A DNA stretch of 64,000 bases from Paracoccus tegillarcae (GTDB taxonomy: Bacteria > Pseudomonadota > Alphaproteobacteria > Rhodobacterales > Rhodobacteraceae). Position 1 is the first letter of the stretch. Each line of letters opens with the position of its first letter. Under the pieces are notes generated by a model. The model did not search any database. It was given only the letters and a program-made list of their open reading frames with translations, and had not been told where the DNA came from. The stretch is taken from the NCBI RefSeq assembly GCF_002847305.1, contig NZ_CP025408.1:3121001-3185000 (forward strand), in the 5' to 3' direction. A program made the position numbers and the translations under genes. Positions 26,662 to 35,558 of this stretch are shown one piece after another.

Positions 26662-27072
26662 TCAGTTGTCGACAAGTTCCGCCTCTGTATGAGGGACGGT
26701 TTCGGCCTCGATCGTGCCATCGGGTTCGGCTACGGCCTCAGCGATGGGTTCGGGCGGCGCGAAGGCGGCGGTCAGTTCAACTGTCTTGGCCTTTTTGTCA
26801 AAGATGCAGACATAGCGGTCGGCAGCGCCGTCGGGCAGGGTGGTGATCATCAGTGCCGCGCCATAGCTTTCCGAGCCGAAGGGATTGACCTCGATCACGG
26901 TCTCACCCTCATCGGGGGCCAGTTCCACGCAGGCATCATGGACCTCGGTGCGAAAGGCCTCCCATGCTTCATCGGTCGAGGCATGGGCCGTTGTGGCCGA
27001 AACCGGCAGCGCAAGTGTGAAGGCCAGCGTGGAAAGGCCGGCGAAGATAGGCTGTTTAAGGTGATTTAGCAT
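26662..27072 (-). CDS. Secreted protein of unknown function
   Basis: I do not recognise this family. The 136-residue protein has a signal peptide (hydrophobic PIFAGLSTLAFTLALPVSA, cut near ATTAHA) and a mature part with two cysteines (DACVEL, YVCIFD), which could form a periplasmic disulfide. The C-terminus is acidic and rich in Glu, Pro and Ala. Two ATGs are adjacent; the second is slightly better placed after GAGGA. It stands alone between the Rieske gene and the OmpA-like gene. Confidence 0.65.
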   Translation of the reverse strand: MLNHLKQPIFAGLSTLAFTLALPVSATTAHASTDEAWEAFRTEVHDACVELAPDEGETVIEVNPFGSESYGAALMITTLPDGAADRYVCIFDKKAKTVELTAAFAPPEPIAEAVAEPDGTIEAETVPHTEAELVDN

Positions 27073-27257
27073 CATGTCCTCTGACTGATATCTGTCAGAC
27101 CGAACGATCTGAGCCCGGTCGAAGTTGCGTCGGCAAGCGACGGCTTTGGTTTACGTTGTTCCCGATATGGGCGGGCAGGGGTGCGGGGCATCGTTTTGCT
27201 GGCCCTTGGCTGGCCATCCTCGCACCATCGTCCGATCCGCCTTTTCGGTCCGACACG

Positions 27258-27284
27258 AAAAAGGGCCGGGGTTTCGCCCGGCCC
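27258..27284 (-). terminator. Intrinsic terminator of the OmpA-like lipoprotein gene
   Basis: On the minus strand a perfect 8-bp stem (arms 27277-27284 and 27263-27270, GGGCCGGG/CCCGGCCC, 6-base loop) is followed by TTTTT (27258-27262 on the plus strand are A). It lies about 30 bases after the stop of the OmpA-family gene. Confidence 0.85.
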
Positions 27285-27312
27285 TCATGATCAGATTTTT
27301 ACCGCACGCGAC

Positions 27313-27969
27313 TTACTGCGTCGGACGGATCAGGATCTCGACACGACGGTTCGTGGCGCGACCCGCGGCCGTGTCGTTCGACGCGACCGGCTGGCTTTCA
27401 CCGCGGCCAACGGCCACAAGGCGACCGCTGTTGACGCCGGCGGCGCTGAGGATGCCTGCAACCGACTGCGCACGGCGCTGCGACAGGTCCTGGTTATAGG
27501 CGGCGGCGCCAGTGCTGTCGGTATGGCCGATGACCTCGACGCGGCTGTTGGGATACTGGTTCAGGTTGCGCGCAACGGCATAGAGGTCGTTTTGCGCCGG
27601 ACCGGACACTGCGGCCGAATCGGTGGCGAACAGGATGCCCTCGGGCATGATCACCTGCAGATAGCTGCCGTGGTTGATGATCTGGACATTCGGGTTCGAG
27701 ATCGACTGCTCAAGCGCGGCGGCCTGACGGTCCAGAATGTTGCCAGCGACGGCACCGGCGGCTGCGCCAACAAGCGCGCCTTTGACGGCGTCCTGGCCCT
27801 GGTTGTTCTTGTCCTCATCGCGGGTCGCACCAGCGATGGCACCGACGGCCGCGCCGGCAATGGCACCCTGCTGGGTGCGGCTCATTGTGGGATTGCCATA
27901 TTGATCGGTGCAAGCCACCAGTCCAAACAGCGAGGCGGTTGCGGCAAGGGCGATAATCCGGGGTTTCAT
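27313..27969 (-). CDS. OmpA-family peptidoglycan-binding lipoprotein (YiaD-like)
   Basis: The 218-residue precursor has a lipoprotein signal peptide with lipobox LVAC near residue 17-20. It is followed by a glycine-zipper region (AIAGAAVGAIAGA, ALVGAAAGAVAGN) and a C-terminal OmpA domain with the peptidoglycan-contact segments VIGHTDSTGAAAYNQDLSQRRAQSV and RGESQPVASNDTAAGRATNRRVEI. The Asp and Arg that hold diaminopimelate are in place. It probably anchors the outer membrane to the wall. The 230-base gap upstream holds its promoter, which I could not place. Confidence 0.92.
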   Translation of the reverse strand: MKPRIIALAATASLFGLVACTDQYGNPTMSRTQQGAIAGAAVGAIAGATRDEDKNNQGQDAVKGALVGAAAGAVAGNILDRQAAALEQSISNPNVQIINHGSYLQVIMPEGILFATDSAAVSGPAQNDLYAVARNLNQYPNSRVEVIGHTDSTGAAAYNQDLSQRRAQSVAGILSAAGVNSGRLVAVGRGESQPVASNDTAAGRATNRRVEILIRPTQ

Positions 27970-28199
27970 AGGTCTCTGTCCTTTCGTCGTTCCATATCGT
28001 CGTCAAGGCGAGGGGCCACCCGCAGTTTCGGGGGCTGCGTCCTGACGCTCCAGGCTTTCATGCCCGCGCGGCGAAGCCCACAGGCGATAACGCGAGAAAC
28101 TAATCTCGGTTCCACTTATCTGCCAGTCACTTCTTTGCAGAACCCGCTGACAACTCGTCACAATCCGGCCATGGCAGCGTGATGGACCGAGCCGGCCAT

Positions 28200-28712
28200 T
28201 CAACCGGCATAGATTTCCGGCATGAACGGCACATCGGTATCGCCGGGACGCATGCCGGATGCGGTCAGCATAGCATGAATCTGCCCGCGATGATGGGTCT
28301 GGTGGTTGAAAAACTGCACGACCAGTTCAGCCCGGGGGCGCGTGACCTGCCGGCCAAGGGCGCCTGAATGCCAGGTCAGATCGCCGTCAAGCCATGCGGC
28401 GGACAGATTTTCTGCCCAGTCGAGAATACGGCGATCCATGTGCATCCGTTCTTCGCGAAAGACGTTCCAGTCTTCGATCATCGAAGTGGATGCGGGAATA
28501 TCGCCAGGCGGAGGCGGATCTTCGCAAAAGCGGCTCAGCCAGATGCCGTCACCCCATAGAAGATGCGAAAACGTTCCTTCGATAGAGCCGAAGAACGCCC
28601 CCCGGTTCTGGCGGCGGGCCTCGTCGTCCAGCGCATCGGCGCAGGTGATCAGGTTGTCGTTCTGCCAGTGATTGTAGCGCGCCATCAATTGGGCGAAGGC
28701 AGGATTGATCAT
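28200..28712 (-). CDS. DinB-family protein
   Basis: A 170-residue four-helix-bundle DinB protein. Metal-site histidines are in FSHLLWGD near residue 47, and QFFNHQTHHRGQ near 133-140, which matches the usual His triad. AGGGAGGG lies about 5 bases before the ATG and sets the start; the longer frame upstream is not DinB-like. DinB/YfiT proteins include thiol-dependent hydrolases and isomerases; the reaction here is unknown. Convergent or divergent partners are unrelated (nth starts 104 bases away in the other direction). Confidence 0.85.
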   Translation of the reverse strand: MINPAFAQLMARYNHWQNDNLITCADALDDEARRQNRGAFFGSIEGTFSHLLWGDGIWLSRFCEDPPPPGDIPASTSMIEDWNVFREERMHMDRRILDWAENLSAAWLDGDLTWHSGALGRQVTRPRAELVVQFFNHQTHHRGQIHAMLTASGMRPGDTDVPFMPEIYAG

Positions 28713-28816
28713 CGGACCCTCCCTTGTTTGACCGGTCTCATGGCAATTTGGCCAGACCGTTCGAGAATTGGCAAGGGTTGCTTGCAAAGCCTGCGCCATC
28801 CCGCCAAAACCCACAT

Positions 28817-29479
28817 ATGGCCAAGACGAAACGATTGCCGCCCGCGCTGCCCTTTGCCGATCAGGTCGCGATCTTTTCGCGGCTTCAGGCGGCTGATCCG
28901 CATCCCAAGACCGAGTTGGCATTCTCCAATCCCTATACGCTGGTCGTGGCGGTGGCGCTGTCGGCGCAATCGACGGATGTGGGCGTGAACAAGGCAACGC
29001 GGGCGCTGTTTGCCGCCGCCGATACGCCGCAGAAGATGCTGGATCTCGGCCTTGAAGCCGTCACGCAGAATATCAGGACCATTGGTCTGTTCCGGCAGAA
29101 AGCCAAGAATGTCATCGCGCTGTCGCGCATACTGGTCGATGACTATGGCGGCGAGGTGCCCGACAGCCGCGCGGCCCTGATCGGACTGCCGGGCGTGGGC
29201 CGCAAGACTGCCAATGTCGTGTTGAACTGTGCCTTCGGTTTTCCCGCGCAGGCAGTCGATACCCATATCTTTCGCGTCGGCAATCGCACGCGCATCGCAC
29301 CGGGCCACGATGTGGATCAGGTCGAGCGCGCCATCGAAGACAACGTTCCCGCCCGCTTTCAGCAGCATGCCCATCATTGGCTGATTCTGCACGGGCGCTA
29401 TATCTGTCAGGCGCGACGGCCACGCTGCGGCATCTGCACGCTGGCCGATCTGTGCCCCTATGAGGAGAAGACCGAATGA
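28817..29479 (+). CDS. nth: Endonuclease III (DNA glycosylase/AP lyase)
   Basis: Removes oxidised pyrimidines from DNA and cuts the abasic site. The 220-residue protein shows the helix-hairpin-helix LPGVGRKTANVVLN (catalytic Lys) near residue 122-135, the catalytic Asp in AVDTHIFRV near 148, and the C-x6-C-x2-C-x5-C cluster site (CQARRPRCGICTLADLC) near 197-213. The start MAKTKRLPP is chosen from the family N-terminus. Its TGA overlaps the ATG of the kinase gene by 4 bases, so they form an operon. Confidence 0.96.
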   Translation: MAKTKRLPPALPFADQVAIFSRLQAADPHPKTELAFSNPYTLVVAVALSAQSTDVGVNKATRALFAAADTPQKMLDLGLEAVTQNIRTIGLFRQKAKNVIALSRILVDDYGGEVPDSRAALIGLPGVGRKTANVVLNCAFGFPAQAVDTHIFRVGNRTRIAPGHDVDQVERAIEDNVPARFQQHAHHWLILHGRYICQARRPRCGICTLADLCPYEEKTE

Positions 29480-30489
29480 CCACCCCTTATGTGATTGGCA
29501 TCGGCAATGCGATCATGGACGTTATATCGCCTACGGATGATGACTGGCTGGTGCGCATGGGCGTGCAAAAGGGTGTCATGCAACTGATCGAGCGCGAGCG
29601 GTCTGAATATCTGATGGCCTCGCAGGCCGATGATCACGGCTCGGGGCGCTCGCAGGCGCGGCTGGCGCCCGGCGGATCGGTGGCCAACACCCTGGCCGGG
29701 ATCGGGATGCTTGGCTTGCGGACGGCATTTATCGGCCGGGTGGCGAATGATGCGCTTGGGCTTTCCTATGCCGAACAGACCGAGGCGGCGGGCACTGTCT
29801 TTGTCAATCCGCCCGTTGCGGGCGACGTGCTGCCGACCAGCCGTTCGATCATTTTCGTGACCCCGGATGGCGAGCGTTCGATGAACACCTATCTTGGCAT
29901 CTCGGCCGAATTGGGCACCGATGACGTCAATCCGGCGGTATTCAGCGGTGCAAGCTTTCTGTTTCTCGAGGGTTACCTGTTCGACAAGCCCGCCGGGATG
30001 AAGGCGTTTCTGAAAGCGGCGCAGGCCTGTCACGCGGCCGGAGGCAGGGCCGGGATCGCCCTGTCGGATCCGTTCTGCGTTGACCGTCATCGTCAGGATT
30101 TTCGCCATCTCGTCGCCGGCCCGATGGATTATGTGATCGGCAATTCTCATGAGTGGCTGTCGCTGTATCAGACGGATGATCTGGAGCAGGCACTGGTTCA
30201 GGCCACCGCCGATTGCGGCATGGTCGTGTGCACACGCTCGGGGGATGACGCGATCCTGATCCGCGACGGGCAGCGCGTCGAGATCCCGGTCCAGCGGGTG
30301 GTGCCGCTGGACGCGACCGGCGCGGGCGATCAGTTTGCCGCCGGGCTGATCTATGGGCTGGCCATCGGAGCGTCGCTGGAAGAGGCGGGCCACATGGGCG
30401 TCCTGGCGGCGGCCGAGGTGATCATGCATGTCGGGCCACGCCCCGAGCGCGATCTGCGCGAGGATTTTCGGGCCGAGGGTCTGATCTGA
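29476..30489 (+). CDS. PfkB-family sugar/nucleoside kinase, adenosine kinase-like
   Basis: A 337-residue ribokinase-fold kinase. The first PfkB signature is at LAPGGSVANTLAGIG near residue 64-78, and the second at LDATGAGDQFAAG near 276-288, containing the catalytic Asp and anion hole. The N-terminal pattern GIGNAIMDVI followed by a long lid and the GS-V-A-N sequence resembles alphaproteobacterial adenosine kinases. Substrate is inferred, not proven. It shares a 4-base overlap with nth and is followed by copy 2 of the intergenic element. Confidence 0.88.
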   Translation: MTTPYVIGIGNAIMDVISPTDDDWLVRMGVQKGVMQLIERERSEYLMASQADDHGSGRSQARLAPGGSVANTLAGIGMLGLRTAFIGRVANDALGLSYAEQTEAAGTVFVNPPVAGDVLPTSRSIIFVTPDGERSMNTYLGISAELGTDDVNPAVFSGASFLFLEGYLFDKPAGMKAFLKAAQACHAAGGRAGIALSDPFCVDRHRQDFRHLVAGPMDYVIGNSHEWLSLYQTDDLEQALVQATADCGMVVCTRSGDDAILIRDGQRVEIPVQRVVPLDATGAGDQFAAGLIYGLAIGASLEEAGHMGVLAAAEVIMHVGPRPERDLREDFRAEGLI

Positions 30490-30502
30490 ACCGCCGCAAG
30501 AT

Positions 30503-30525
30503 GGATATTTAAGTGAAGAAGAAAG
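30503..30525 (+). repeat. Conserved intergenic element, copy 2
   Basis: Core GGATATTT-AAG-TGAAGAAGAAAG, beginning 14 bases after the kinase stop. Unlike copies 1 and 3, no GC hairpin precedes it. It shares 21 identical positions with copy 4, which lies on the other strand near trpB. Confidence 0.75.
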
Positions 30526-30604
30526 CCGCGTGTTCTGAATGCAGATCGTGACGTGCAGCCTTCACGCATGCGCGCGGCGCCAGCCTGAACGCCGGGCGGC
30601 AGCG

Positions 30605-31054
30605 TCAGGATCGTCCGCCAGGGCGATCCTTCCCCCGTCTCCGCGTGGCGCTTGCCGGTCGAGGTGCCGTTGCCCGGGCCATGTCGCTGACACTGCGATG
30701 ATAGAAGAAGGCGCCGAACATGCCTGCGATGGTCGAGGCCACGGTGATGGCATAGACGTCGATGATCAGGCAGATCACCTGACCTTGGGTGGTAACCGGC
30801 TTTGAAAAGCTGGCCCCTATTGTCACAGGCTGTGATGTGGTGAAGTAAAACGCGTCTCACAGCGTATGGATATCGCTTTGCAGATGCCCTTTGGCGATCG
30901 CGCAAAGCAGTACGGTTGCGAGGATATGGACCGGCAGCGTCGCGATGGCTACGGTGATCAAGCCTTCACGCAGATTCGCGTGCGGGGCGCTTTTACCCTG
31001 GGCTGTGTCCTTGAGATTACCGGTCAGACTTGCCGCGACCGCGATGGTTCCCAC
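30605..31054 (-). pseudogene. Two-helix potassium-channel-like gene broken by an in-frame TGA
   Basis: One minus-strand frame reads a membrane protein interrupted by one TGA at 30857-30859. Before it: LREGLITVAIATLPVHILATVLL (helix 1) then SDIHTL; after it: DAFYFTTSQPVTIGAS (pore loop), VICLIIDVYAITVASTIAGMFGAFFYHR (helix 2). Channels of this class usually have W-x-DA-YF at this point, so TGG to TGA is a simple explanation. The selectivity filter would read TIGASF rather than TVGYGD, so the ancestor may already have been a non-canonical channel. The GTG start at 31054 (AAAGG 9 bases upstream) is uncertain. The 110 bases to the left contain copy 2 of the repeat and nothing else recognised. Confidence 0.6.
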
Positions 31055-31134
31055 GTGGCCATGCCTTTCCGGTCGGCCGCGCCGCTTTGGGAGAATGTGA
31101 TTTGAATGATCGCGGGCTTCATCGCCGGTAACGA

Positions 31135-31857
31135 TCAGGTCTGGTTTGCCTGCTGCATGCCGCGAAATTCGTTCCAGGCCTCGTTCAGCCGCCGGGTCCG
31201 CGCCTCGGCCAGACGGATGGCCTCGGGTGGCAGGCCGCGCGCGATGGCGCGGTCCGGATGGGCGTCGAGGATCAGCGCGCGCCACCGCTTGCGTGCGGTG
31301 GGCAGCGGCGTGTCCGGGGCGATCCCCAGCACTTCGCAGGGCGGGCACCCGCGGTTGGGGTCATGGCGCATTCTGATCGTGGCGATCTGTGCCTGCGTCA
31401 TGCCAAAGATGCGACCGACCTCATCGATGAAGGTCACCTCGGCATCATGCATCTCGCCATCGGCAAGCGCGATGATGAACAGCCCTTCGATCACGTCGGA
31501 CAAGACGGGATCCGCAGGCGGGAACATCGCGGCGATCCGTTTCGCCCAGGCATCAAAGCCTGCGACATCCTGACGGGCGAGGTCAAAGACGCGGGCCGCG
31601 TTCTTTTCCTCGGCGCGCGGGATGACGAAGATGCGGCGAAAGGCGGCGACCTCGGCTTTCACAACTGCCCCATCTGCCTTGGCCAGCTTGGCTCCTAGCG
31701 CGATCACCGCGATGGTGAAGGCCACCGAGCGTTCGGGCGGCACCGAGGCGCGGCGCGGCGACAGCATCGCTGCCAATCGGTCGCCGATTCGCTGCCAGAA
31801 GCTGCGCGGCTTGGGTAATTCGGGTGCCGAAGGTGTGGTTGTGGCCTGATCCATCAT
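31135..31857 (-). CDS. TerB-like/DnaJ-domain protein (DjlA-like)
   Basis: The 240-residue protein joins a TerB-like helical domain (residues about 45-150: VAFTIAVIALGAKLAKADGAVVKAEV..FRRIF, then GLFIIALADGEMHDAEVTFIDEVGRIFG) to a C-terminal J-domain (EVLGIAPDTPLPTARKRWRALILDAHPDR, with HPD). The combination resembles DjlA without its membrane anchor. It would recruit DnaK to a target at the cytoplasmic face. The 4-Cys-like GCPPCEVLG is typical of the alphaproteobacterial group. Two ATGs at 31857 and 31854 are possible starts. Confidence 0.85.
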   Translation of the reverse strand: MMDQATTTPSAPELPKPRSFWQRIGDRLAAMLSPRRASVPPERSVAFTIAVIALGAKLAKADGAVVKAEVAAFRRIFVIPRAEEKNAARVFDLARQDVAGFDAWAKRIAAMFPPADPVLSDVIEGLFIIALADGEMHDAEVTFIDEVGRIFGMTQAQIATIRMRHDPNRGCPPCEVLGIAPDTPLPTARKRWRALILDAHPDRAIARGLPPEAIRLAEARTRRLNEAWNEFRGMQQANQT

Positions 31858-31897
31858 GCTGCCAAGATTATCCGGGATGGCCGGAAGGGGCCAGCGC

Positions 31898-32491
31898 CTA
31901 GAGGCTGCCCAGCAGGATATAGCGTTGTCCCAGCCAATATGTCGGCCATAGTGCATAGGCCAGCGAGCGTCTTGGCGCGACAAAGAGATGTATCCCCAAA
32001 AGCAGGTCGGACAGCAGGAACAGCCCTGCACCCACAGCCGTGGCGGTCTGATCGCCCGGCAGTGTCAGGGCGGCCAGCGCCATGGCGGTGATGATCAACA
32101 CATAGCCCGCGACCGGCCAGCGCAGATCGCCTGTGCGCGGGATCAGCCAGATCGCCGTGGATGCTGCCAGTGCCAGCATGACCAGCCCGTAGGGCCAGTT
32201 CTGCCAGGCATTGGCGGGCGTCCACATCAGTTTTGCATAGGCCAGATGACCGATGGCGAACGCCGCCATACCCGCCAGGAATGCCAGCTTGCCGGGCCTC
32301 GACAGCGCGAAATCGCCGGCCGCACCAAAGCCCAGTCCTGCCACCAGCAGGGCCGGGGCGCCCGACAGATAGGCTGACACTGCAAGCAGCGCCGTCGACA
32401 GCGTCTTTGTGATGCTGCCTGCCCAAGAGGGCGCCGCTGTCACAAAGCGCAGCCAATAAGTCGCCGCACATCCAAACGCCGCAAGAATCAC
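31898..32491 (-). CDS. YhhN/TMEM86-family membrane protein (lysoplasmalogenase-like)
   Basis: An integral membrane protein of 197 residues with about seven helices (for example TKTLSTALLAVSAYLSGA, KLAFLAGMAAFAIGHLAYA, PVAGYVLIITAMALAAL, GAGLFLLSDLLLGIH). The motifs GFGAAGDFAL, FAIGHLAYA and LFLLSDLLLG match the YhhN family, whose animal members cleave lysoplasmalogen. The GTG start overlaps the acetyltransferase stop as GTGA; a longer ATG-started frame would run through that gene. Bacterial substrates are not settled. Confidence 0.85.
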   Translation of the reverse strand: MILAAFGCAATYWLRFVTAAPSWAGSITKTLSTALLAVSAYLSGAPALLVAGLGFGAAGDFALSRPGKLAFLAGMAAFAIGHLAYAKLMWTPANAWQNWPYGLVMLALAASTAIWLIPRTGDLRWPVAGYVLIITAMALAALTLPGDQTATAVGAGLFLLSDLLLGIHLFVAPRRSLAYALWPTYWLGQRYILLGSL

Positions 32492-32979
32492 GCCAGCAGA
32501 TCCTTGCCCATAAAGACCAAGTCGTGGAACTGGCCGAATTTCCAACCGGCCGCAGGGACCCGGCCCCATTCGGAATAGCCCATGCGGTCGTGAAACCGCA
32601 GCGATCCGCTGTTTGAGCCGGTGATGCCGCCGATCATCAGCCGTCGCCCGGCCGCGCGGGCGTGATCCTCGAGATGTTCCAACAACGCGCGACCCAGCCC
32701 GGTGCCACGCGCCGCGGCGGCAAGATAGACCGTATGTTCTACAGATCGCGCATAGCCCAGACCGCCGCGAAACTGGGAATAGGTGCCAAAACCGATGATC
32801 TCACCTTCGCGCTGCGCAACCACATGGGCATGGCCGTCCCGCTGACGCTGGCCGATGATCTCCGCGACCTCGGCCGTGCTGCGTTCGCTGGGCCAGAAGG
32901 TGACGGTCGTGTCGCGAATGAAAGGGTTCCAGATGGCGGCAACCGCATCTGCGTCGTCAATGTGCGTGTCTCTGATCAC
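32488..32979 (-). CDS. GNAT acetyltransferase, phosphinothricin-acetyltransferase type
   Basis: A 163-residue GNAT protein. The opening RDTHIDDADAVAAIWNPFIRDTTVTFWPSERS and the acetyl-CoA loop AAARGTGLGRALLEHLEDHARAAG near residue 87-110 match PAT/YncA-type enzymes; the end contains the usual SLRFHDRMGYSEWGRV. It overlaps VOC and YhhN genes by 4 bases on either side. The natural substrate of such enzymes is often methionine sulfone or sulfoximine; that is not shown here. Confidence 0.85.
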   Translation of the reverse strand: MIRDTHIDDADAVAAIWNPFIRDTTVTFWPSERSTAEVAEIIGQRQRDGHAHVVAQREGEIIGFGTYSQFRGGLGYARSVEHTVYLAAAARGTGLGRALLEHLEDHARAAGRRLMIGGITGSNSGSLRFHDRMGYSEWGRVPAAGWKFGQFHDLVFMGKDLLA

Positions 32980-33557
32980 AGCACAACCTCGCCCCGGGGC
33001 GTGGACAATCGGGCTGTTAGACGTGCGGCCCCCGTTCTGACCTTGATGCGCGGATCGTCTGGCAAGATGGCGGGCTGTTTCGCGTGCGCGAGGTTCAGAC
33101 CAGTCAGGCGCAGCCCGTGATCGGGCATCCGGTCTGCGGGATGCGGGCCATCGCCCCAGTCGATTTGCAGAGGCGCGACGCCATCCTGCGCGCTGGTCCC
33201 GCTGTCCGGAATGGTGATCTGCCAGCGCAGATCACCGCGCGCGGCCTGCATCACGCTACTGCTTGGCTGGGGTTGCAAGGGGCTGGTGCGGATCACCCAG
33301 GCGACCAGCCGCGGCGGGCCACCAAACTGATCCAACCCGAACCAGCGTGGATAGGGCGGGGGCGTGGCGTCGGGATCAATGGCGATCAGTTCAAGATATT
33401 CCCGATCCCCCAACCGCCACAGCCGGTTATGGGTGCCCATAAAGCCGTGTTTGCCGCCCGGCTCCGGTGCCGCGCCGAGCAGATCGGTCAGCCAGACCTC
33501 GCCCTCGGCCAGCGTTTCGGCAGCGATGACGATGTGATCGAAGGCCGGTGCCGCCAT
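32976..33557 (-). CDS. VOC-family glyoxalase-like protein
   Basis: The 193-residue protein begins FDHIVIAAETLAEGEVWLTDLLG, the typical first strand and helix of the larger glyoxalase-like type (PF13468-like), continuing with GTHNRLWRLGDREYLELIAIDPD. The C-terminal half is less conserved. Its ATG shares one base with the trpA stop, and its end overlaps the acetyltransferase start by 4 bases. Thus trpA, this gene, the acetyltransferase and yhhN form a leftward operon. Substrate unknown. Confidence 0.8.
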   Translation of the reverse strand: MAAPAFDHIVIAAETLAEGEVWLTDLLGAAPEPGGKHGFMGTHNRLWRLGDREYLELIAIDPDATPPPYPRWFGLDQFGGPPRLVAWVIRTSPLQPQPSSSVMQAARGDLRWQITIPDSGTSAQDGVAPLQIDWGDGPHPADRMPDHGLRLTGLNLAHAKQPAILPDDPRIKVRTGAARLTARLSTPRGEVVL

Positions 33558-34354
33558 CAGCCGCGATGCGCGCCTGCCGCCAGATCGCGGACGAAATCCA
33601 GGATCTCGGGCACGGGGCGGCCCTCGCCGATCAGCTTGACGATGGCGGTGCCGACGACGCTGCCATCGGCCACGCTGGCCACGGCTTGCGCCGCTTCCGG
33701 TGTGTTGATACCAAATCCGACCACCACGGGCAGATTTGCCGCTTTGCGGATGCGGGCGACCTCGGGGGCTACTTCGGCGGCGTCTGCGGCCTTGCCGCCG
33801 GTGATGCCGGTGACGCTGACGTAATAGACAAAGCCCGATGTGTTCTTGACCACGGCGGGCAGGCGGCGATCATCGGTGGTGGGTGTCGCCAGGCGGATGA
33901 AGTTCAGACCGGCCTTGCCTGCCGGAATGCACAGTTCGCTGTCTTCTTCGGGCGGCAGATCGACGATAATCAGACCGTCCACGCCTGCCTCGACGGCGTC
34001 GGAAAGAAAGCGATCGACGCTGCCCTGACGCGCATAGATCGGGTTGTAATAACCCATCAGGACGATCGGCGTTTCATCGTCCGTCTCACGAAACTTGCGC
34101 AGGATATCCAGTGTGCGGGTGACACTGCCACCTTGGGCCAGCGCGCGTTGACCTGCCGCCTGAATGGTCGGGCCGTCGGCCATCGGATCGGTGAAGGGCA
34201 TGCCCAGTTCGATGATATCCACGCCCGCCTCTGGCATGCCGCGCATGATCTCCAAGGTGGTCGCGTCATCTGGGTCCGAGGCCATGATGTAGGCAACAAA
34301 GGCCTTTTTGCCCTGCTCACCAAGCCGTGCAAACGTGTCGTCGATTCTGGTCAT
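33557..34354 (-). CDS. trpA: Tryptophan synthase alpha chain
   Basis: Cleaves indole-3-glycerol phosphate to indole, which tunnels to TrpB. The 265-residue TIM barrel contains the catalytic Glu in [19 protein letters not shown] near residue 49 and Asp in [11 protein letters not shown] near 130, and the phosphate-binding loops SVTGITG and VGFGINTPE. The start is MTRIDDTF. Unlike many bacteria, trpA is 26 kb from trpB in this window and heads an operon with unrelated genes. Confidence 0.97.
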   Translation of the reverse strand: MTRIDDTFARLGEQGKKAFVAYIMASDPDDATTLEIMRGMPEAGVDIIELGMPFTDPMADGPTIQAAGQRALAQGGSVTRTLDILRKFRETDDETPIVLMGYYNPIYARQGSVDRFLSDAVEAGVDGLIIVDLPPEEDSELCIPAGKAGLNFIRLATPTTDDRRLPAVVKNTSGFVYYVSVTGITGGKAADAAEVAPEVARIRKAANLPVVVGFGINTPEAAQAVASVADGSVVGTAIVKLIGEGRPVPEILDFVRDLAAGAHRG

Positions 34355-34427
34355 GTGCCGCGTGCCCCGTATCTGTCGGCTGACAGGACTAGCTTGCATG
34401 GCCGGGCTGCGCAATCGGGGGCAGGGA

Positions 34428-35045
34428 TTAAGGCCGTGCGTGGTCAGGATGGGCGGCGGCGAAGGCAGGTATCGGTGCCAGTTTCCCGGCAACCCGTCGA
34501 ATGCGCGGCAGGGCGGACAGATCGACGCCCCAACGTTCGGCATTATAGAGCTGCGGGATCAGGCAGATATCGGCCAGCGTCACCGTTTCGCCCCAGCAAT
34601 AATCGTCACCGGGCAGCATCTCTTCGACGGCGGCCAGGCCGGGCGCGATGAAATGCTGCATCCAGTCCTTCATGGTCAGCCCGCCATTCGAGGCCGCCAC
34701 GGCAAAGCGCGCGGTACCCAGATTGCAGATCGGATGAATGTCGATGGCCATGGCATGGGCGATGGCGCGGATATGGGCACGATTTTCGGCATTTCCCGGC
34801 AGCAGGCCCAGCCCGCGCGTTTCGTCGAGATAGTCGATGATCGCCAGCGACTGGGAAAAGCGATGCCCGTCGATCTCGATCACCGGGACCAGCCCTTGCG
34901 GATTCCGCGCCAGATGTTCGGGCGATCTTTGCGCGCCTTCGACCAGATCAACCGGGATGCTCTGCCAGTCCAGCCCGGCCAGACCAAGTGCGATGCGGAC
35001 GCGGTAGCTGGCCGAGGACCGCCAGTAATCATAAAGCGTAATCAC
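34428..35045 (-). CDS. maiA: Maleylacetoacetate isomerase (zeta-class GST)
   Basis: Isomerises 4-maleylacetoacetate to 4-fumarylacetoacetate with glutathione. The 205-residue protein has the zeta-class signature [13 protein letters not shown] near residues 10-22, [10 protein letters not shown] near 48-57, the GSH contact [12 protein letters not shown] near 64-75, and the helical domain [18 protein letters not shown]. Its ATG overlaps the MarR stop by 4 bases. It supplies the third homogentisate-pathway step, between hmgA and fahA. Confidence 0.95.
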   Translation of the reverse strand: MITLYDYWRSSASYRVRIALGLAGLDWQSIPVDLVEGAQRSPEHLARNPQGLVPVIEIDGHRFSQSLAIIDYLDETRGLGLLPGNAENRAHIRAIAHAMAIDIHPICNLGTARFAVAASNGGLTMKDWMQHFIAPGLAAVEEMLPGDDYCWGETVTLADICLIPQLYNAERWGVDLSALPRIRRVAGKLAPIPAFAAAHPDHARP

Positions 35046-35485
35046 GACAGATCTTCCGTGTTCAGGATATCAAGCGCGGCATTTACGGCATCAAGGTGAT
35101 CGCCCAGCAACGTTTCCAGCCGCTCTTGATAGGCAAGGGCGACGGGCAGCAACCGGGCCATCAGCGCATGGCCCTTTTCCGTCAGCGACATGCGCACCAG
35201 CCGCCGGTCCGATTCGTTTTCGATCTTAACGATCAAACCCTGTTCCGCCAGTCGCGCGGCTGCACGGCTGACCTTGGATTTCTCAAGATTGACCATCTGG
35301 CCAAGCTCGCCCACCCCGGCCTCGCCCGAATCAAGCAAGTGAACCAGCACCCGCCAGTCGGCGCGGGATATGTCATGGATCTCACGATACTGGCTGGCGA
35401 GTCCGGTGCTGATACGCTGCGCAGCCACGCTTATTCTATAGGGCAAAAAGCCCGACAAGTCGAAGTCTGGCACCTGTACAGACAT
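35042..35485 (-). CDS. MarR-family regulator of the homogentisate genes
   Basis: The 147-residue protein has a MarR wHTH core: [66 protein letters not shown] (shown here in parts). It is divergent from hmgA and overlaps maiA. The 150-base region between holds two inverted repeats that fit a dimeric MarR operator, one inside the hmgA promoter. It is therefore the likely repressor, released by homogentisate or maleylacetoacetate. The ligand is inference. Confidence 0.9.
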   Translation of the reverse strand: MSVQVPDFDLSGFLPYRISVAAQRISTGLASQYREIHDISRADWRVLVHLLDSGEAGVGELGQMVNLEKSKVSRAAARLAEQGLIVKIENESDRRLVRMSLTEKGHALMARLLPVALAYQERLETLLGDHLDAVNAALDILNTEDLS

Positions 35486-35542
35486 GTTTCACCTCTTTCG
35501 TTGCCGCGGGTCGCTTTCCCTAAAATCACGCGAGTTCGTATC

Positions 35543-35555
35543 AATCGCAACGATT
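35543..35555. promoter_or_regulatory. Inverted repeat AATCG-CAA-CGATT
   Basis: A perfect 5-base-arm inverted repeat, located 58 bases from the MarR start and just upstream of the hmgA -35 box. It shares the GCAA core with the second site at 35568. It is a candidate autoregulatory MarR site. Confidence 0.45.
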
Positions 35556-35558
35556 TTC

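Noticed and set aside
30351..30905. Minus-strand frame of 184 residues over the kinase end and the channel remnant
   Set aside because: It overlaps adenosine kinase coding sequence and lies in another frame from the channel-like segments; no membrane pattern.
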